Notes: a model not told the origin generated them from the sequence alone. DNA of 64,000 nucleotides from CBDCDJ01 sp965215355 (GCA_965215355.1 CBDCDJ010000007.1:3658001-3722000); one strand, 5' to 3'; positions 27,975-37,184 are shown, numbered from the stretch's first letter. Made by a program: numbers and translations.

Positions 27975-29600
27975 TCACCCCATCCCCCTCACCACTTGCC
28001 CCGGCGTCGCCCCTGTATGTTTACCCTCCTTCAACACCCGTGTTCCATTCACCCACACGTCCCGAACCCCCACCGACAACTGGTGCGGCTTCTCAAACGT
28101 CGCTCGGTCGCTGATGGTTTTGGGGTCGAACAGAACCACGTCGGCGTACAAGCCTTCGCGCAACAGCCCCCGGTCGCGCAAACCCAAACGGTCGGCGACG
28201 GACGAGGTCATCTTGCGGATGGCGTCCTCGAGCCCAATAATCCCCTCCTCCCGCACGTATTTACCGAGGACTCGAGGATAAGTGCCGTAAGCCCGCGGAT
28301 GCGTCGGGCCGAGGCCCTTACCCCAAGCCGGGTCGTAACCGCCCGCGTCGGTGGAAATCTTAATCCAGGGTTTGACGAGTTGCAGCTTTAAGTTGTCCTT
28401 CGACATCGAAAAGTAAATCGTGCTGATGCGCTGATTTTCGTCCACAATCAAGTCCATCGCCGCGTCTATCCAGTGCTGGTCTCGCATCTCGGCAATCTCG
28501 GACAGGCGTTTGCCGACGTAAATTTTGTTTTCCTCTTTTTGGAAGCCGATGGGCATGACGATGCCGGGGCCGTCATGGCTCGCCATCGCCTCCCAATCGT
28601 CGTGGGGCTTCAGGACTTCGGCCTTGACCTTGGCACGCACGCCCTCGTCGCGCAGGTTCTCGAACAGCTTGCCGTCTTCGGCCAACCAGGGCGGGAAAAT
28701 CGCGCTGAGGCCGGTACCCGAGGCGGCGTAAGGGTACATGTCTGCGGTGACATCGAGGCCGGAGGCCCTGACCGCGTCGATAGTCTCGAGCACGCGCGGC
28801 ATCTTGTCCCAGTTGCGCCGTCCCGCCGCCTTGAGGTGATAAATTTCGACCGGCACGTCGGCCCGCCGTCCGACCTCGAAGGCTTCGTCTAACGCTGTAA
28901 AAATTTCGTCGGCCTCCGAGCGGATGTGGGTGATGTAGACGCCGTCGTGCTCGCTCACAGTTTTGCAGATTTCGACCAGTTCGTTCGTAGTGGTGTAGGC
29001 GTCGGGCGGGTAGATGAGGGCGTAGGAGACGCCGAAGGCACCGTCTTCCATCGACTCGGCCATCACTCGTTTCATCGCGCCGCGTTCGTCTTTCGTCGGT
29101 GGACGCATCGCCAAACCCATGACGAGCTGCCGCAACGTGCCGCCGCCCAGAAACGAGCCGATGTTGGGGGAGACGCCTGAGTCTTTCATGGCGTCCAACC
29201 AGTCGCCGAAGCGTACCCAGGTTTTGGCGCGCTCGACCCACTCGGGCAAACGCTGCGCGTACACGGTAAACCCGATGGGGTTTTCGATGTTGCCGCCATA
29301 AGGCGCGGGCGTCCAGCCTTCGCCCATAATCTCAGTCGTCACGCCTTGAGCGATTTTGGACAGACTGCGCCCATCTATCATCAGCGGCGCGATTGAGTGG
29401 CTTTGGATGTCGATGAAACCCGGGCAGACGACCATGCCGGGGGCGTCTACAGCTTCGGCGGCGTTCTCAGGAGGAATGTGTCCGGGTGGGGTTACCGCGG
29501 CGATGCGTTCGCCCTTCAGGGCTACATCTCCGTAAAACCAGGGGTTGCCTGTACCGTCGATAACCTTTGCCCCGCGAATGAGTACGTCGTAAGTCGGCAT
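27975..29600 (-). CDS. N-acyl-D-amino-acid deacylase-like amidohydrolase
   Basis: 541 residues. Family blocks: DVLIRGAKVIDGTGNPWFYGDVA, CPGFIDIQSHS, ITHIRSEAD, IYHLKAAG, STDAGGYDP and the C-terminal LREGLYADVVLFDP. Enzymes of this family remove N-acyl groups from D-amino acids. Two normally metal-binding positions differ: the first HxH is QSHS, and the usual Cys (GNCG) region reads IMGEGWTP, so metal use or substrate may differ. ATG at 29600 has GGAAAGGGG upstream; the frame to 29708 is unsupported. Confidence 0.8.
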   Translation of the reverse strand: MPTYDVLIRGAKVIDGTGNPWFYGDVALKGERIAAVTPPGHIPPENAAEAVDAPGMVVCPGFIDIQSHSIAPLMIDGRSLSKIAQGVTTEIMGEGWTPAPYGGNIENPIGFTVYAQRLPEWVERAKTWVRFGDWLDAMKDSGVSPNIGSFLGGGTLRQLVMGLAMRPPTKDERGAMKRVMAESMEDGAFGVSYALIYPPDAYTTTNELVEICKTVSEHDGVYITHIRSEADEIFTALDEAFEVGRRADVPVEIYHLKAAGRRNWDKMPRVLETIDAVRASGLDVTADMYPYAASGTGLSAIFPPWLAEDGKLFENLRDEGVRAKVKAEVLKPHDDWEAMASHDGPGIVMPIGFQKEENKIYVGKRLSEIAEMRDQHWIDAAMDLIVDENQRISTIYFSMSKDNLKLQLVKPWIKISTDAGGYDPAWGKGLGPTHPRAYGTYPRVLGKYVREEGIIGLEDAIRKMTSSVADRLGLRDRGLLREGLYADVVLFDPKTISDRATFEKPHQLSVGVRDVWVNGTRVLKEGKHTGATPGQVVRGMG

Positions 29601-29764
29601 TGTTTTCCCCTTTCCAGTTCGGACGAGTATACGAGAAGTTGAGTGAAGAGGTCGAAAAAGCAGGGGCGTCGAAGCTCTAACTGCGTATTCGGACTCGAGA
29701 CTTGCCACTTTTCAGTTCAGGTTGCCGTCTGCCCCGGTTCCATGCGGTATAACGGTGCCTAACC

Positions 29765-30709
29765 ATGCACGCCGACATCGAGACCATCCAAACCACCTTG
29801 GAAACGCGCGGCTACGTCGCCGGGCGCGAGATTGCGACGGCCGTCCACTTGGCCGAGCGTCTGCAACGGCCCCTGCTGGTCGAAGGTCCGGCGGGCGTCG
29901 GCAAGACTGAAATCGCCAAGGCGATGGCGAGTGTACAGGGTACCGAACTCATCCGCTTGCAGTGTTACGAAGGGCTGGACGCCTCGAGCGCGCTCTACGA
30001 ATGGAATTACCAAAAACAGCTTCTTCATATCCGCATGGAAGAGGGCTCGAGCAAAACCCTCGAGGCCCGCGAAGCCGCCATCTTCGGCCCCGGCTTTTTG
30101 CTCGAGCGGCCCCTGCTGAAAGCGATTACCCGCGACCGGTCGCCGGTGCTCCTCATCGACGAAATCGACCGCGCCGACGAGGCGTTCGAGGCGTTTTTGC
30201 TCGAACTCTTGTCCGACTGGCAGGTGTCCGTGCCCGAACTCGGCACGCTGCGCGCCGAACATGTCCCCTTTACCGTGCTGACGAGCAACCGCACCCGCGA
30301 ACTGTCCGACGCGCTGCGGCGGCGCTGTCTGTACCTGTGGCTGGACTACCCGCCGTTTGAAAAAGAACTGCAAATTGTCCGCGCCAAAACGCCCGGCATC
30401 GGCGCGGCTTTGAGCGCGCGCGTCGTCGCGCTGGTGCAACTGCTCCGCCGCTTGCCGCTGGAGAAAACGCCCGGCGTCGCCGAAAGTCTGGACTGGGCGG
30501 CGGCCCTGACGCTGTTCGACCGCGAACGACTTGACACCGAAACTTTGGAGACCACCGTCGGCGTGCTGCTGAAACACGCCGAGGACCAGCGGCGCTTTCG
30601 CTCGGTGTGGCTGCCCGCGCTGCTGGACGCGCTCAAAAACGTCGAGCCGGGTCAAGAAGAGGTGGGACTCGAGCGGGCGTGGCAGCGGTTGAGCGCCCGG
30701 CCGGGGTAG
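29765..30709 (+). CDS. MoxR/CoxD-type AAA+ ATPase
   Basis: 314 residues. Walker A GPAGVGKTEIAK at about 42, Walker B VLLIDEIDRAD, sensor SNRTRELSDALRRRC. This is the CoxD branch of MoxR ATPases, which with CoxE insert the [CuSMoO2] centre of CO dehydrogenase or mature related molybdenum hydroxylases. Followed at 30773 by a CoxE-like VWA gene and then a MobA-like gene. TATAAC precedes the start by 11 nt. Confidence 0.88.
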   Translation: MHADIETIQTTLETRGYVAGREIATAVHLAERLQRPLLVEGPAGVGKTEIAKAMASVQGTELIRLQCYEGLDASSALYEWNYQKQLLHIRMEEGSSKTLEAREAAIFGPGFLLERPLLKAITRDRSPVLLIDEIDRADEAFEAFLLELLSDWQVSVPELGTLRAEHVPFTVLTSNRTRELSDALRRRCLYLWLDYPPFEKELQIVRAKTPGIGAALSARVVALVQLLRRLPLEKTPGVAESLDWAAALTLFDRERLDTETLETTVGVLLKHAEDQRRFRSVWLPALLDALKNVEPGQEEVGLERAWQRLSARPG

Positions 30710-30717
30710 GAGGGTTG

Positions 30718-30758
30718 TTCGTGATTCGCTGTTCATCGTCAGTTTTGTGAATCACGAA
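30718..30758 (+). repeat. Inverted repeat between MoxR and CoxE genes
   Basis: Perfect 10-bp arms TTCGTGATTC (30718-30727) and GAATCACGAA (30749-30758). No T-run. It could be an RNA hairpin tuning the ratio of the two products. The spacer also holds short related words (TTCGTGATTCGCTGTTCATCG). Confidence 0.5.
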
Positions 30759-30772
30759 CCTCGAACGACACC

Positions 30773-31897
30773 GTGACCCCTTACCCCGCCACCCTCGAGG
30801 CCAACCTCCTCAGTTTCGCGCGCAGCTTGCGGGCGGCCGAGTTGCTGGTGTCGCCGCAGGAGGTGGCGCTCGCGCTGGGTGCGCTGGCCGCGGTCGACCT
30901 GAGCGACCGTGACGAGGCGCGGCTGGCGCTGCGGAGCTTGTTCGCGACCTCGCCCGCCGAGCAGCGCGTGTTCGACCGCCTGTTCGAGCACTACTGGCGG
31001 GGGGGGTTGTTGGACGCCGCCGACCCCGCGCCCAGGCAGAACCCGCCGCCCAAGCCGCCCCGCTTGCAGAGCGTGTCGTTCCTCGACTGGCAGGCGGGCG
31101 AGGGCAGCGACGAAACGGTGGATACCCAGGCCTACAGCGCCGCCGAGACCGTCGCCCAGGGCGACGCGGCGGTGCAAACGAGCGAGGTCGAGGTGCTGTC
31201 GAAACTCGTACGGCGACTCGTCAAGCGTTTGGCGACGCGGCCCAGCCGGCGCTGGACGCTCGCCTCGGGGCGGGGTGGGCACGTCGACCTGCGCCGCACG
31301 CTGCGGCACAGTTTGGCGAGCGGTGGCGAACCCCTGGAGCTGCGCTACAAGGCTCGAGCAACGGGCAAAACGCGCGTCGTGTTCGTGTTCGACGTGTCGG
31401 GCTCGATGATGGTCCACAGCGGGTTGCTGCTGCAGCTCGCCTACGCCTTCGTGCGCGAATCTCGGCTCAGCCGAACGCAGGTGTTCGGCTTCAGCACCGA
31501 GTTGTACCCCTTGACCGAGCACTTGCAGCGGGGCGGGGTCGCCGAGGCGTTGCGCGCGGCGCGGCTCGCCATGCCGGGGCGCAGCGGCGGCACCAAAATC
31601 GGCGCGTCGCTGGCGGCGCTGCTCGAGCGCTACGGTCAGCTTTTGGACGACAAGACGATTTTGATGATTAACAGTGACGGTTGGGACACGGGCGAGCTGG
31701 ACGTTCTGGCACGGGCCATGCGCGGCCTGCAGGAGCGCACCCGGCACATCGTCTGGCTCAACCCGCTGGCGGCGAGTCCCGGTTTCGAACCCACCGCGAG
31801 CGGGATGCGCACCGCGTTGCCTTTCGTGGACGTGTTCGCGCCCTCGCACAACTTGAACAGTTTGGTGGCCTTGGAGCGGCGGCTGAGCAAGCTGTGA
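30773..31897 (+). CDS. CoxE-like VWA domain protein
   Basis: 374 residues. The C-terminal half is a von Willebrand A domain with the MIDAS DVSGSMMVHSG at about 203 and SDGWDTGELDVL later; the N-terminal half has a LRRTLRHSLASGGEP-type arginine-rich region typical of CoxE (PF05762). Works with a MoxR/CoxD ATPase as a metal-centre maturase. GTG start at 30773. The stop overlaps the next start (GTGA). Confidence 0.88.
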   Translation: MTPYPATLEANLLSFARSLRAAELLVSPQEVALALGALAAVDLSDRDEARLALRSLFATSPAEQRVFDRLFEHYWRGGLLDAADPAPRQNPPPKPPRLQSVSFLDWQAGEGSDETVDTQAYSAAETVAQGDAAVQTSEVEVLSKLVRRLVKRLATRPSRRWTLASGRGGHVDLRRTLRHSLASGGEPLELRYKARATGKTRVVFVFDVSGSMMVHSGLLLQLAYAFVRESRLSRTQVFGFSTELYPLTEHLQRGGVAEALRAARLAMPGRSGGTKIGASLAALLERYGQLLDDKTILMINSDGWDTGELDVLARAMRGLQERTRHIVWLNPLAASPGFEPTASGMRTALPFVDVFAPSHNLNSLVALERRLSKL

Positions 31898-32484
31898 CGG
31901 TGAAAAGTACCATCGCCGCGGTCGTGTTGGCCGGCGGTGAGAGCCGGCGCATGGGCGCGCCCAAGCTGGCTTTGGAGTTCGAAGGCAAAACGCTGCTGGC
32001 TCGAGCCGTGGCGACGGCGCGGCGAGTCTGTCCGCACGTGGTCGCGGTCGTCGGCGCTTATGCGGAGCTTTACGCGCCCCTGGCCGAAGCTGCCGGGGCC
32101 GCAGTGGTCGTCAACCCGGACTGGCGCGAGGGCTTGGCCTCGTCTTTGCGCGCCGGCGTCGCCAGCTTGCCGCCCCAGACCGCCGCGGCGCTCGTCCTGC
32201 TCGGCGACCAACCGCTCGTGCCGGTGGAGCATTTTGAGAAAATGTTGGAGGTTTACCGCACCACCGCCGCAACCCTCGTGTTTTCCAAGTACGACGGCGT
32301 GCGCGGCGCGCCGACCCTGCTAGACGCCGCTCTGTTCGGCGCGGTTCAAACCCTGACGGGCGACACGGGCGCACGGGCGCTGCAAGACCGGGCGCGGGTC
32401 GCTACGGTGCCGCTCGGGGCGGCCTTCGACGTCGACACCCCGGAGGACGCCGTGCGGCTGAAGCTGAACCCCGATTCGCGCTAG
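31894..32484 (+). CDS. MobA-like nucleotidyltransferase (MocA type)
   Basis: 196 residues. VLAGGESRRMGAPKLALEFEGKTLL is the MobA/MocA signature, with NPDWREGLASSLRAGV and LGDQPLVP. MocA-type enzymes add CMP to molybdopterin for molybdenum hydroxylases. The GTG overlaps the CoxE stop by 4 nt, so the trio is one operon that should mature a xanthine oxidase/CO dehydrogenase-type enzyme, which is absent from the window. Confidence 0.87.
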   Translation: MTVKSTIAAVVLAGGESRRMGAPKLALEFEGKTLLARAVATARRVCPHVVAVVGAYAELYAPLAEAAGAAVVVNPDWREGLASSLRAGVASLPPQTAAALVLLGDQPLVPVEHFEKMLEVYRTTAATLVFSKYDGVRGAPTLLDAALFGAVQTLTGDTGARALQDRARVATVPLGAAFDVDTPEDAVRLKLNPDSR

Positions 32485-32491
32485 GTCGTGC

Positions 32492-32497
32492 TAGACT
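32492..32497 (+). promoter_or_regulatory. -10 box of diguanylate cyclase gene
   Basis: TAGACT at 32492-32497, 23 nt before GTG at 32521, with GGGG at 32511-32514 as a weak ribosome site. The box gives this gene its own promoter outside the MocA operon. Confidence 0.4.
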
Positions 32498-32520
32498 GAT
32501 GAAGGGATTTAGGGGTAGCT

Positions 32521-33441
32521 GTGAACACGCCCGAGAGGCTGAAAGCTGTTTTGGACGCGCTGCCTTTCGGTGTCGCCGTGTTCAAACCGGTCTTCGAAAA
32601 CGGCGCGGTCCGTGACTTCGAGTGGCAGTTTATGAACCGGCTGGCTTTGCAGCCTGGGCCGACGGGCAGCGGCGACCGACTCGGGCAGCGCCTGCTACGG
32701 ATCGCCCCGGAACTGGCCGGCGGCCCGCTTTTCAAGGCCCTGCTGGCGGCGGTCGTGGCGCACGAGTCGAACCAGCTCGAGCAGTTTTTCGGCGGCGACA
32801 CGTCGGTGGGTGCCGCTGTGACTACCGAAGAGTGCTGGTACAACGTCCACACCGAGCCGTTTCATCAAGGCGTTTTGGTCACCTTTGAAGACATCGCCCG
32901 TCAAAAACGCGCCGAGGCGACCATCAGCCGGCTCGTCTACCAAGACGAGTTGACCGGGATTCACAACCGACGTTACTTTACGGCGCGAACTCCCGAACTG
33001 CTGTCTTTGGCGCGGCGCGAGGCCTGGATTTGCGCCCTGCTGTACTTCGACCTGGACGGTTTCAAAAGCGTCAACGACACGCACGGTCACCAGGCGGGCG
33101 ACAAGCTGTTGCAGCGCGTGGCCGAGCGGCTCGGCTCGGTCAAGCGCGAGGGCGATATTTTTTTTCGCTCCGGCGGTGACGAGTTCGCCCTGTTCTTGCC
33201 CAACGCCAAGGCCGCCCTGGCGACCGCCGAGCGCGTCGCCGCCGAGTTCGCCCGCCCGTTCGAGTTGGACGGCGTCGCCCACACGGTCGGGGCCAGCATC
33301 GGTGTGGCGGTCATGTTGAGCGAAGAGGCCGACGTGGAAGAGTTGCTCGAGCGCGCCGACCGCGCCATGTACGCCGCCAAAGCGCGCAAAGACCGCGGGA
33401 CGAACGGCATTGCCCTGTGGGAAGCCCACCTGCAAGTTTGA
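32521..33441 (+). CDS. Diguanylate cyclase (PAS-like + GGDEF)
   Basis: 306 residues. Residues about 1-120 look like a PAS domain, followed by a GGDEF domain: LVYQDELTGIHNRRYF, ALLYFDLDGFKSVNDTHGH and RSGGDEFALFLP. An RxxD (REGD) five residues before GGDEF is the c-di-GMP inhibition site. Expected to make c-di-GMP from two GTP. No membrane helix is seen, so it is cytosolic. GTG start. Confidence 0.9.
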   Translation: MNTPERLKAVLDALPFGVAVFKPVFENGAVRDFEWQFMNRLALQPGPTGSGDRLGQRLLRIAPELAGGPLFKALLAAVVAHESNQLEQFFGGDTSVGAAVTTEECWYNVHTEPFHQGVLVTFEDIARQKRAEATISRLVYQDELTGIHNRRYFTARTPELLSLARREAWICALLYFDLDGFKSVNDTHGHQAGDKLLQRVAERLGSVKREGDIFFRSGGDEFALFLPNAKAALATAERVAAEFARPFELDGVAHTVGASIGVAVMLSEEADVEELLERADRAMYAAKARKDRGTNGIALWEAHLQV

Positions 33442-33527
33442 GTCGCCGCAGGGTTCCGTAACGGGTCGTACAAGCGCGCCTGCTCCGCCGCACTATGCTG
33501 GACGAAACGTGGACCAAGGAGGAAATG

Positions 33528-34649
33528 ATGAACCCACTCAAGAAACTCCAAGACTTCGGTCAGTCCGTCTACATGGACGAAATCCGCCGCAGCATGATGA
33601 CGGACGGCTACCTGCAAACCCTCATCGAGCGCGACGGGCTGCGCGGCGTCACCTCGAACCCCGCCATTTTTCAAAAAGCCATCGCCGACAGCGACGACTA
33701 CGACGAGGCGATTCAAACAGCCCACGGTAAAGGCACGAGCGTCGACCGGATGTTTGAGGACATAGTCATCGAGGACATCCAAAACGCCGCCGACCTGTTC
33801 CGGCCGCTCTACGACACCAGCGACGGCAAGTACGGCTTTGTGAGTTTGGAAGTCTCGCCCAAGCTCGCCCATGACACCGACGGCACCCTCAAAGAGGCGC
33901 GCCACCTGTGGCAACGCCTGGGTCGTCCCAACGTGTTCATCAAGGTGCCGGGGACGGAAGCGGGTTTGCCGGCCATCACGGCCCTGATAGCTGAGGGCGT
34001 CAACGTCAACGTGACTTTGCTGTTCGGTTTGGAGCGCTACCGCGCCGTCGCCGATGCTTATATAACAGGCCTCGAGCAACGCGCCGAAGCGGGACAGCCG
34101 CTCAAACACGTCGCCTCGGTCGCCAGCTTCTTTCTGAGCCGCATCGACGTGATGGTGGACAAAAAGCTCGACGAAATTATCGACCAAGGTGGCGACAAGG
34201 CTGCAAAAGCCAAAAACCTCAAGGGTAAAATCGCCATCGCCAGCGCGAAACAGGCCTACCAGATTTACAAAGAGGTGTTCACTTCCGACCGCTTCAAAGC
34301 CTTGGAAGCCAAGGGCGCGCGGCCCCAGCGCGTGTTGTGGGCCTCAACCAGCACCAAAGACCCCACCTACAGCGACGTGATGTACGTCGAGGCTTTGATA
34401 GGCCCCGACACCATCAACACGCTGCCGGTCGACACCCTGGACGCCTACCGCGACCACGGCGAGCCCGCGGCGCGCTTGGAAGACGGGGTAGACGAAGCCG
34501 CGCAGCAGCTCGAGAGTTTGAAAAACTTAGGCATCAGTTTGGACGAGGTGACGGAAAAGCTCGAGGCCGAAGGCGTCGAGAAGTTCATCAAACCCTTCGA
34601 AAGCCTGATGCAAACCTTGCGCGAGGCGGCCGAAAAGACGCCGGCCTAG
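33528..34649 (+). CDS. tal: Transaldolase (long type)
   Basis: 373 residues. Moves a three-carbon unit between sugar phosphates in the pentose phosphate pathway. GVTSNPAIFQKAI at the N-terminus, VFIKVPGTEAGL (the Schiff-base Lys is in this IKVP-type block), VNVTLLFGLERY, ASTSTKDPTYSD late. This matches the 370-residue cyanobacterial/actinobacterial transaldolase. AGGAGG lies 5 nt before ATG at 33528; -10 TATGCT at 33494-33499. Confidence 0.93.
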   Translation: MNPLKKLQDFGQSVYMDEIRRSMMTDGYLQTLIERDGLRGVTSNPAIFQKAIADSDDYDEAIQTAHGKGTSVDRMFEDIVIEDIQNAADLFRPLYDTSDGKYGFVSLEVSPKLAHDTDGTLKEARHLWQRLGRPNVFIKVPGTEAGLPAITALIAEGVNVNVTLLFGLERYRAVADAYITGLEQRAEAGQPLKHVASVASFFLSRIDVMVDKKLDEIIDQGGDKAAKAKNLKGKIAIASAKQAYQIYKEVFTSDRFKALEAKGARPQRVLWASTSTKDPTYSDVMYVEALIGPDTINTLPVDTLDAYRDHGEPAARLEDGVDEAAQQLESLKNLGISLDEVTEKLEAEGVEKFIKPFESLMQTLREAAEKTPA

Positions 34650-34665
34650 TTTTTACAAAACCGTG

Positions 34666-34692
34666 AAGGGAGGCGTGTAGCCTCCCTTTTTT
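34666..34692 (+). terminator. Intrinsic terminator after tal
   Basis: AAGGGAGGC (34666-34674), loop GTGTA, GCCTCCCTT (34680-34688) followed by TTTT. A textbook Rho-independent terminator on +. Confidence 0.9.
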
Positions 34693-34776
34693 GCGCCCAG
34701 GCTCTGTTCGCTGCGGGACTGTGTTTCTGCGCGCGCCTGCCTAAGCTGAGAAGCGTGCATAAGTTAGGAAGTGTGT

Positions 34777-35658
34777 ATGACAGACCTCAGTGGGAAAACA
34801 TGTTTGGTGACCGGCGCGAGTTCGGGCATCGGCTTCGAGACGGCCAAAAGTTTGGCGCGCCAAGGCGCGACCGTGGTGACGGTGTCGCGGGGCAGCGGCG
34901 GCGGCGCGCAAAGAGCCGAGCAAATCCGCCGTGAGACGGGCAACGACGCGGTGACGTTTATGCCCGCCGACCTATCCTCGGTGCAGGACGTCCGCCGTCT
35001 GGCAACTGAGTTCAAAGCGCACCACGACCGGCTCGACGTGCTTGTCAACAACGCCGGCATGTTCGCTTCGGAGCGCAAAACGACCCCCGACGGTTTTGAA
35101 CTCACCTTCGCGCTGAACCACCTCGCCTACTTTTTGCTGACCAACCTGCTGCTCGAGACCCTGCAAAACAGCGCCCCGGCGCGCGTCGTCAACGTGTCGT
35201 CGGAGGCCGAGCGCTTCGGCAAAACCCACTTCGACGACCCCATGCTAGAGCGAAACTACAACGGCTGGAAGGCTTACGGTCAATCCAAACTCGCCAACTT
35301 GCTGTTCACCTTCGAACTCGCCAAGCGTTTGGCGGGTACCGGCGTGACGGTCAACGCGCTGCACCCCGGCGCGGTGGCGACGGGTTTCGGTCAGGGCGGG
35401 CAAAGTTTCGTCAATAGAGTGTTCGGCCTCTTTCGCCCCTTCATGCGCTCGCCCGAGAAGGGCGCGGAGACGGCGATTTTTCTGGCTTCTTCGCCCGCGG
35501 TCGAAGGCGTGACGGGCAAGTATTTCAAGGACAAAGAACCCATCAAGGCCTCGAGCGCCGCCCACGACGCAGCCGCGCAAACCCGGTTGTGGCGACTTAG
35601 CGAAGAGTTGACGGGCCTGAGCGAAGCCGAAAATCTCAAAGAGCCGGCCCTGGCCTGA
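34777..35658 (+). CDS. Short-chain dehydrogenase (retinol dehydrogenase-like)
   Basis: About 293 residues. VTGASSGIG is the NAD(P)-binding glycine motif, VNNAG follows, and the catalytic set is VVNVSSEA (Ser) and AYGQSKLAN (Tyr-x3-Lys). ALHPGAVATGF is typical of the retinol dehydrogenase/WW-domain oxidoreductase-like branch. ATG at 34777. The stop overlaps the nitroreductase ATG by one base, so the two form an operon. Confidence 0.9.
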   Translation: MTDLSGKTCLVTGASSGIGFETAKSLARQGATVVTVSRGSGGGAQRAEQIRRETGNDAVTFMPADLSSVQDVRRLATEFKAHHDRLDVLVNNAGMFASERKTTPDGFELTFALNHLAYFLLTNLLLETLQNSAPARVVNVSSEAERFGKTHFDDPMLERNYNGWKAYGQSKLANLLFTFELAKRLAGTGVTVNALHPGAVATGFGQGGQSFVNRVFGLFRPFMRSPEKGAETAIFLASSPAVEGVTGKYFKDKEPIKASSAAHDAAAQTRLWRLSEELTGLSEAENLKEPALA

Positions 35659-36287
35659 TGGCCGCAACGGAACAGGTCCCCAAACGCAACCCGGTCGAGC
35701 ACGAGGTCATCGCGCCTGTGGCCGGACGCTGGAGCCCTCGAGCCTTTTCCGCCGAACCGGTCGAGCGAGAAAAACTCTTGAGCCTTCTGGAGGCGGCGCG
35801 CTGGGCGGCGTCGAGTTTCAACGAGCAGCCCTGGCGCTTCGTCGTCGCTCTGAAAGACGACCCCGCCGAGTTCGAGAAGGTGCTGAGTTGTTTTAAAGAG
35901 GGTAACCAGAGCTGGGCCAAAAACGCACCCGTCGTGATGCTCGTTTTGTCGAAAAAAACCTTTTCCCGCTCCAAAGGGGGCGACAACCACAACCGCCACG
36001 CCCTTTACGATACCGGCGCGGCCGTCGCGCAGCTCAGCTTGCAGGCCACCGCCCTGGACCTGTGCGTCCACCAGATGGCGGGCATCCTGCCGGACCGGGC
36101 GCGGGCGGTGTTCGGGGTGCCCGACGAGTTCGAGGTCACGGCCGGGCTTGCCCTGGGTTACTTGGGCGACCCCGCCCAGTTGCCCGAAGACCTGCAGGCT
36201 AAAGAGCGCGGCGAACGCAGCCGTAAGCCTTTGAGCGAGCTGGTCTTTTCCGGGGCGTTCGGGCGGCGCGCGGACGTGCTCGAGTAG
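35658..36287 (+). CDS. Nitroreductase family protein
   Basis: 209 residues. RWSPRAF, AARWAASSFNEQPWRFVV (the flavin-binding start) and a downstream DTGAAVAQLSLQATALDL helix mark the nitroreductase/FMN reductase fold. FMN-dependent, NAD(P)H-using. Coupled to the upstream SDR by overlapping stop and start codons. Substrate not inferable. Confidence 0.9.
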   Translation: MAATEQVPKRNPVEHEVIAPVAGRWSPRAFSAEPVEREKLLSLLEAARWAASSFNEQPWRFVVALKDDPAEFEKVLSCFKEGNQSWAKNAPVVMLVLSKKTFSRSKGGDNHNRHALYDTGAAVAQLSLQATALDLCVHQMAGILPDRARAVFGVPDEFEVTAGLALGYLGDPAQLPEDLQAKERGERSRKPLSELVFSGAFGRRADVLE

Positions 36288-36300
36288 ACCGGCAACCCGT

Positions 36301-36492
36301 TCAGTAGGTGCTCGAGGCGGGCATCACCAGCCACAGCACGATGTAAAGAAGCGGCCCGAAGCCGAACGCGAGCAGCGCGATCAAAAAGCCGCCCCGCACC
36401 AACACCGGGTCGACGCCGAAGTAGTGGGCCAAGCCGGCGCAAACGCCGCCGATGACCTTGTTTTGCGTGGAGCGTTGCAGTTGCTTGTTCAT
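36301..36492 (-). CDS. PspC domain protein
   Basis: 63 residues, one or two membrane helices. LQRSTQNKVIGGVCAGLAHYFGVDPVLVR is the PspC signature, followed by a membrane segment. Small PspC proteins are linked to envelope stress. No pspA in the window. Confidence 0.9.
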   Translation of the reverse strand: MNKQLQRSTQNKVIGGVCAGLAHYFGVDPVLVRGGFLIALLAFGFGPLLYIVLWLVMPASSTY

Positions 36493-36585
36493 GTGACGGA
36501 GTTTAGCACTCGGCGGCTCGAGCCCTCTTCAACCAAAAGGTGTAGACGACGCCTGTTCTTAGCTTCTCAGAAACGTCTAAAGGTT

Positions 36586-36598
36586 TATAGTGAGGCCT
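36586..36598 (+). promoter_or_regulatory. -10 box of small membrane protein gene
   Basis: TATAGT at 36586-36591 ends 7 nt before ATG at 36599, predicting a leaderless mRNA. Confidence 0.45.
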
Positions 36599-36874
36599 AT
36601 GACCAAAGTGTGGGGATTACCCGCCATCGTCTGGGTGAGCTTGTGCCTGGCGGTTGCCGTCCTCTACTTTTTTCTCTGGCCGCAGCAAAAAGTCACGCCG
36701 GACACGGGGTGGTTGCGCTACCTCGTCCTTCGCTACGGTCACGCGTTGGTGTGGTTGCTGTTGGCCTTGTCGTTTTTGCTGCGCGGTTCGGACAGTGGAG
36801 GGCTCGCCGCCAACGGGGTGGCCTTGGCGGCGCTCCTCGCTTACCTGCTGTTTATGGTTACGTTTTTGACCTAG
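36599..36874 (+). CDS. Small membrane protein
   Basis: About 91 residues with three membrane helices (GLPAIVWVSLCLAVAVLYFFL, HALVWLLLALSFLL and a C-terminal one). No family recognised. GTG at 36590 is an alternative start, but it lies inside the -10 box. Confidence 0.6.
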   Translation: MTKVWGLPAIVWVSLCLAVAVLYFFLWPQQKVTPDTGWLRYLVLRYGHALVWLLLALSFLLRGSDSGGLAANGVALAALLAYLLFMVTFLT

Positions 36875-36884
36875 CCGATTTAAC

Positions 36885-37184
36885 CTAGCCGAGTTTACCC
36901 CGGCAGTGGACGCAGTAGTCCTGGGCCGGAACGCGCTTGCCGCAGCGCGGGCAGGGCAAGGTGCCGCGCACGAGCGCGCGAACGCCCATGTCTTTGAGTT
37001 CGCCCGCTATTAAAACCGCGTCTTCTTCGGAAATGTCGGACACCGTGAATTCAATCTCGCCGGACACGGCCGTCACCATAAAGGTGCCGCTGACGTAGGG
37101 TTGAACGGCGCTGCCACGGTTGCCGGCGTCGACGGCCGTCTTGACTTGCGTGAAGTAATGCCAGAGATGCTGTTCCGTGTTCAC
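36885..37184 (-). CDS. Zinc-ribbon hypothetical protein
   Basis: 99 residues. The C-terminus has CPRC-GK-RVPAQDYCVHC, two CxxC knuckles that would bind one zinc. The N-terminal 70 residues are a compact alpha/beta domain without a recognised name. Convergent with the small membrane gene. Confidence 0.65.
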   Translation of the reverse strand: MNTEQHLWHYFTQVKTAVDAGNRGSAVQPYVSGTFMVTAVSGEIEFTVSDISEEDAVLIAGELKDMGVRALVRGTLPCPRCGKRVPAQDYCVHCRGKLG

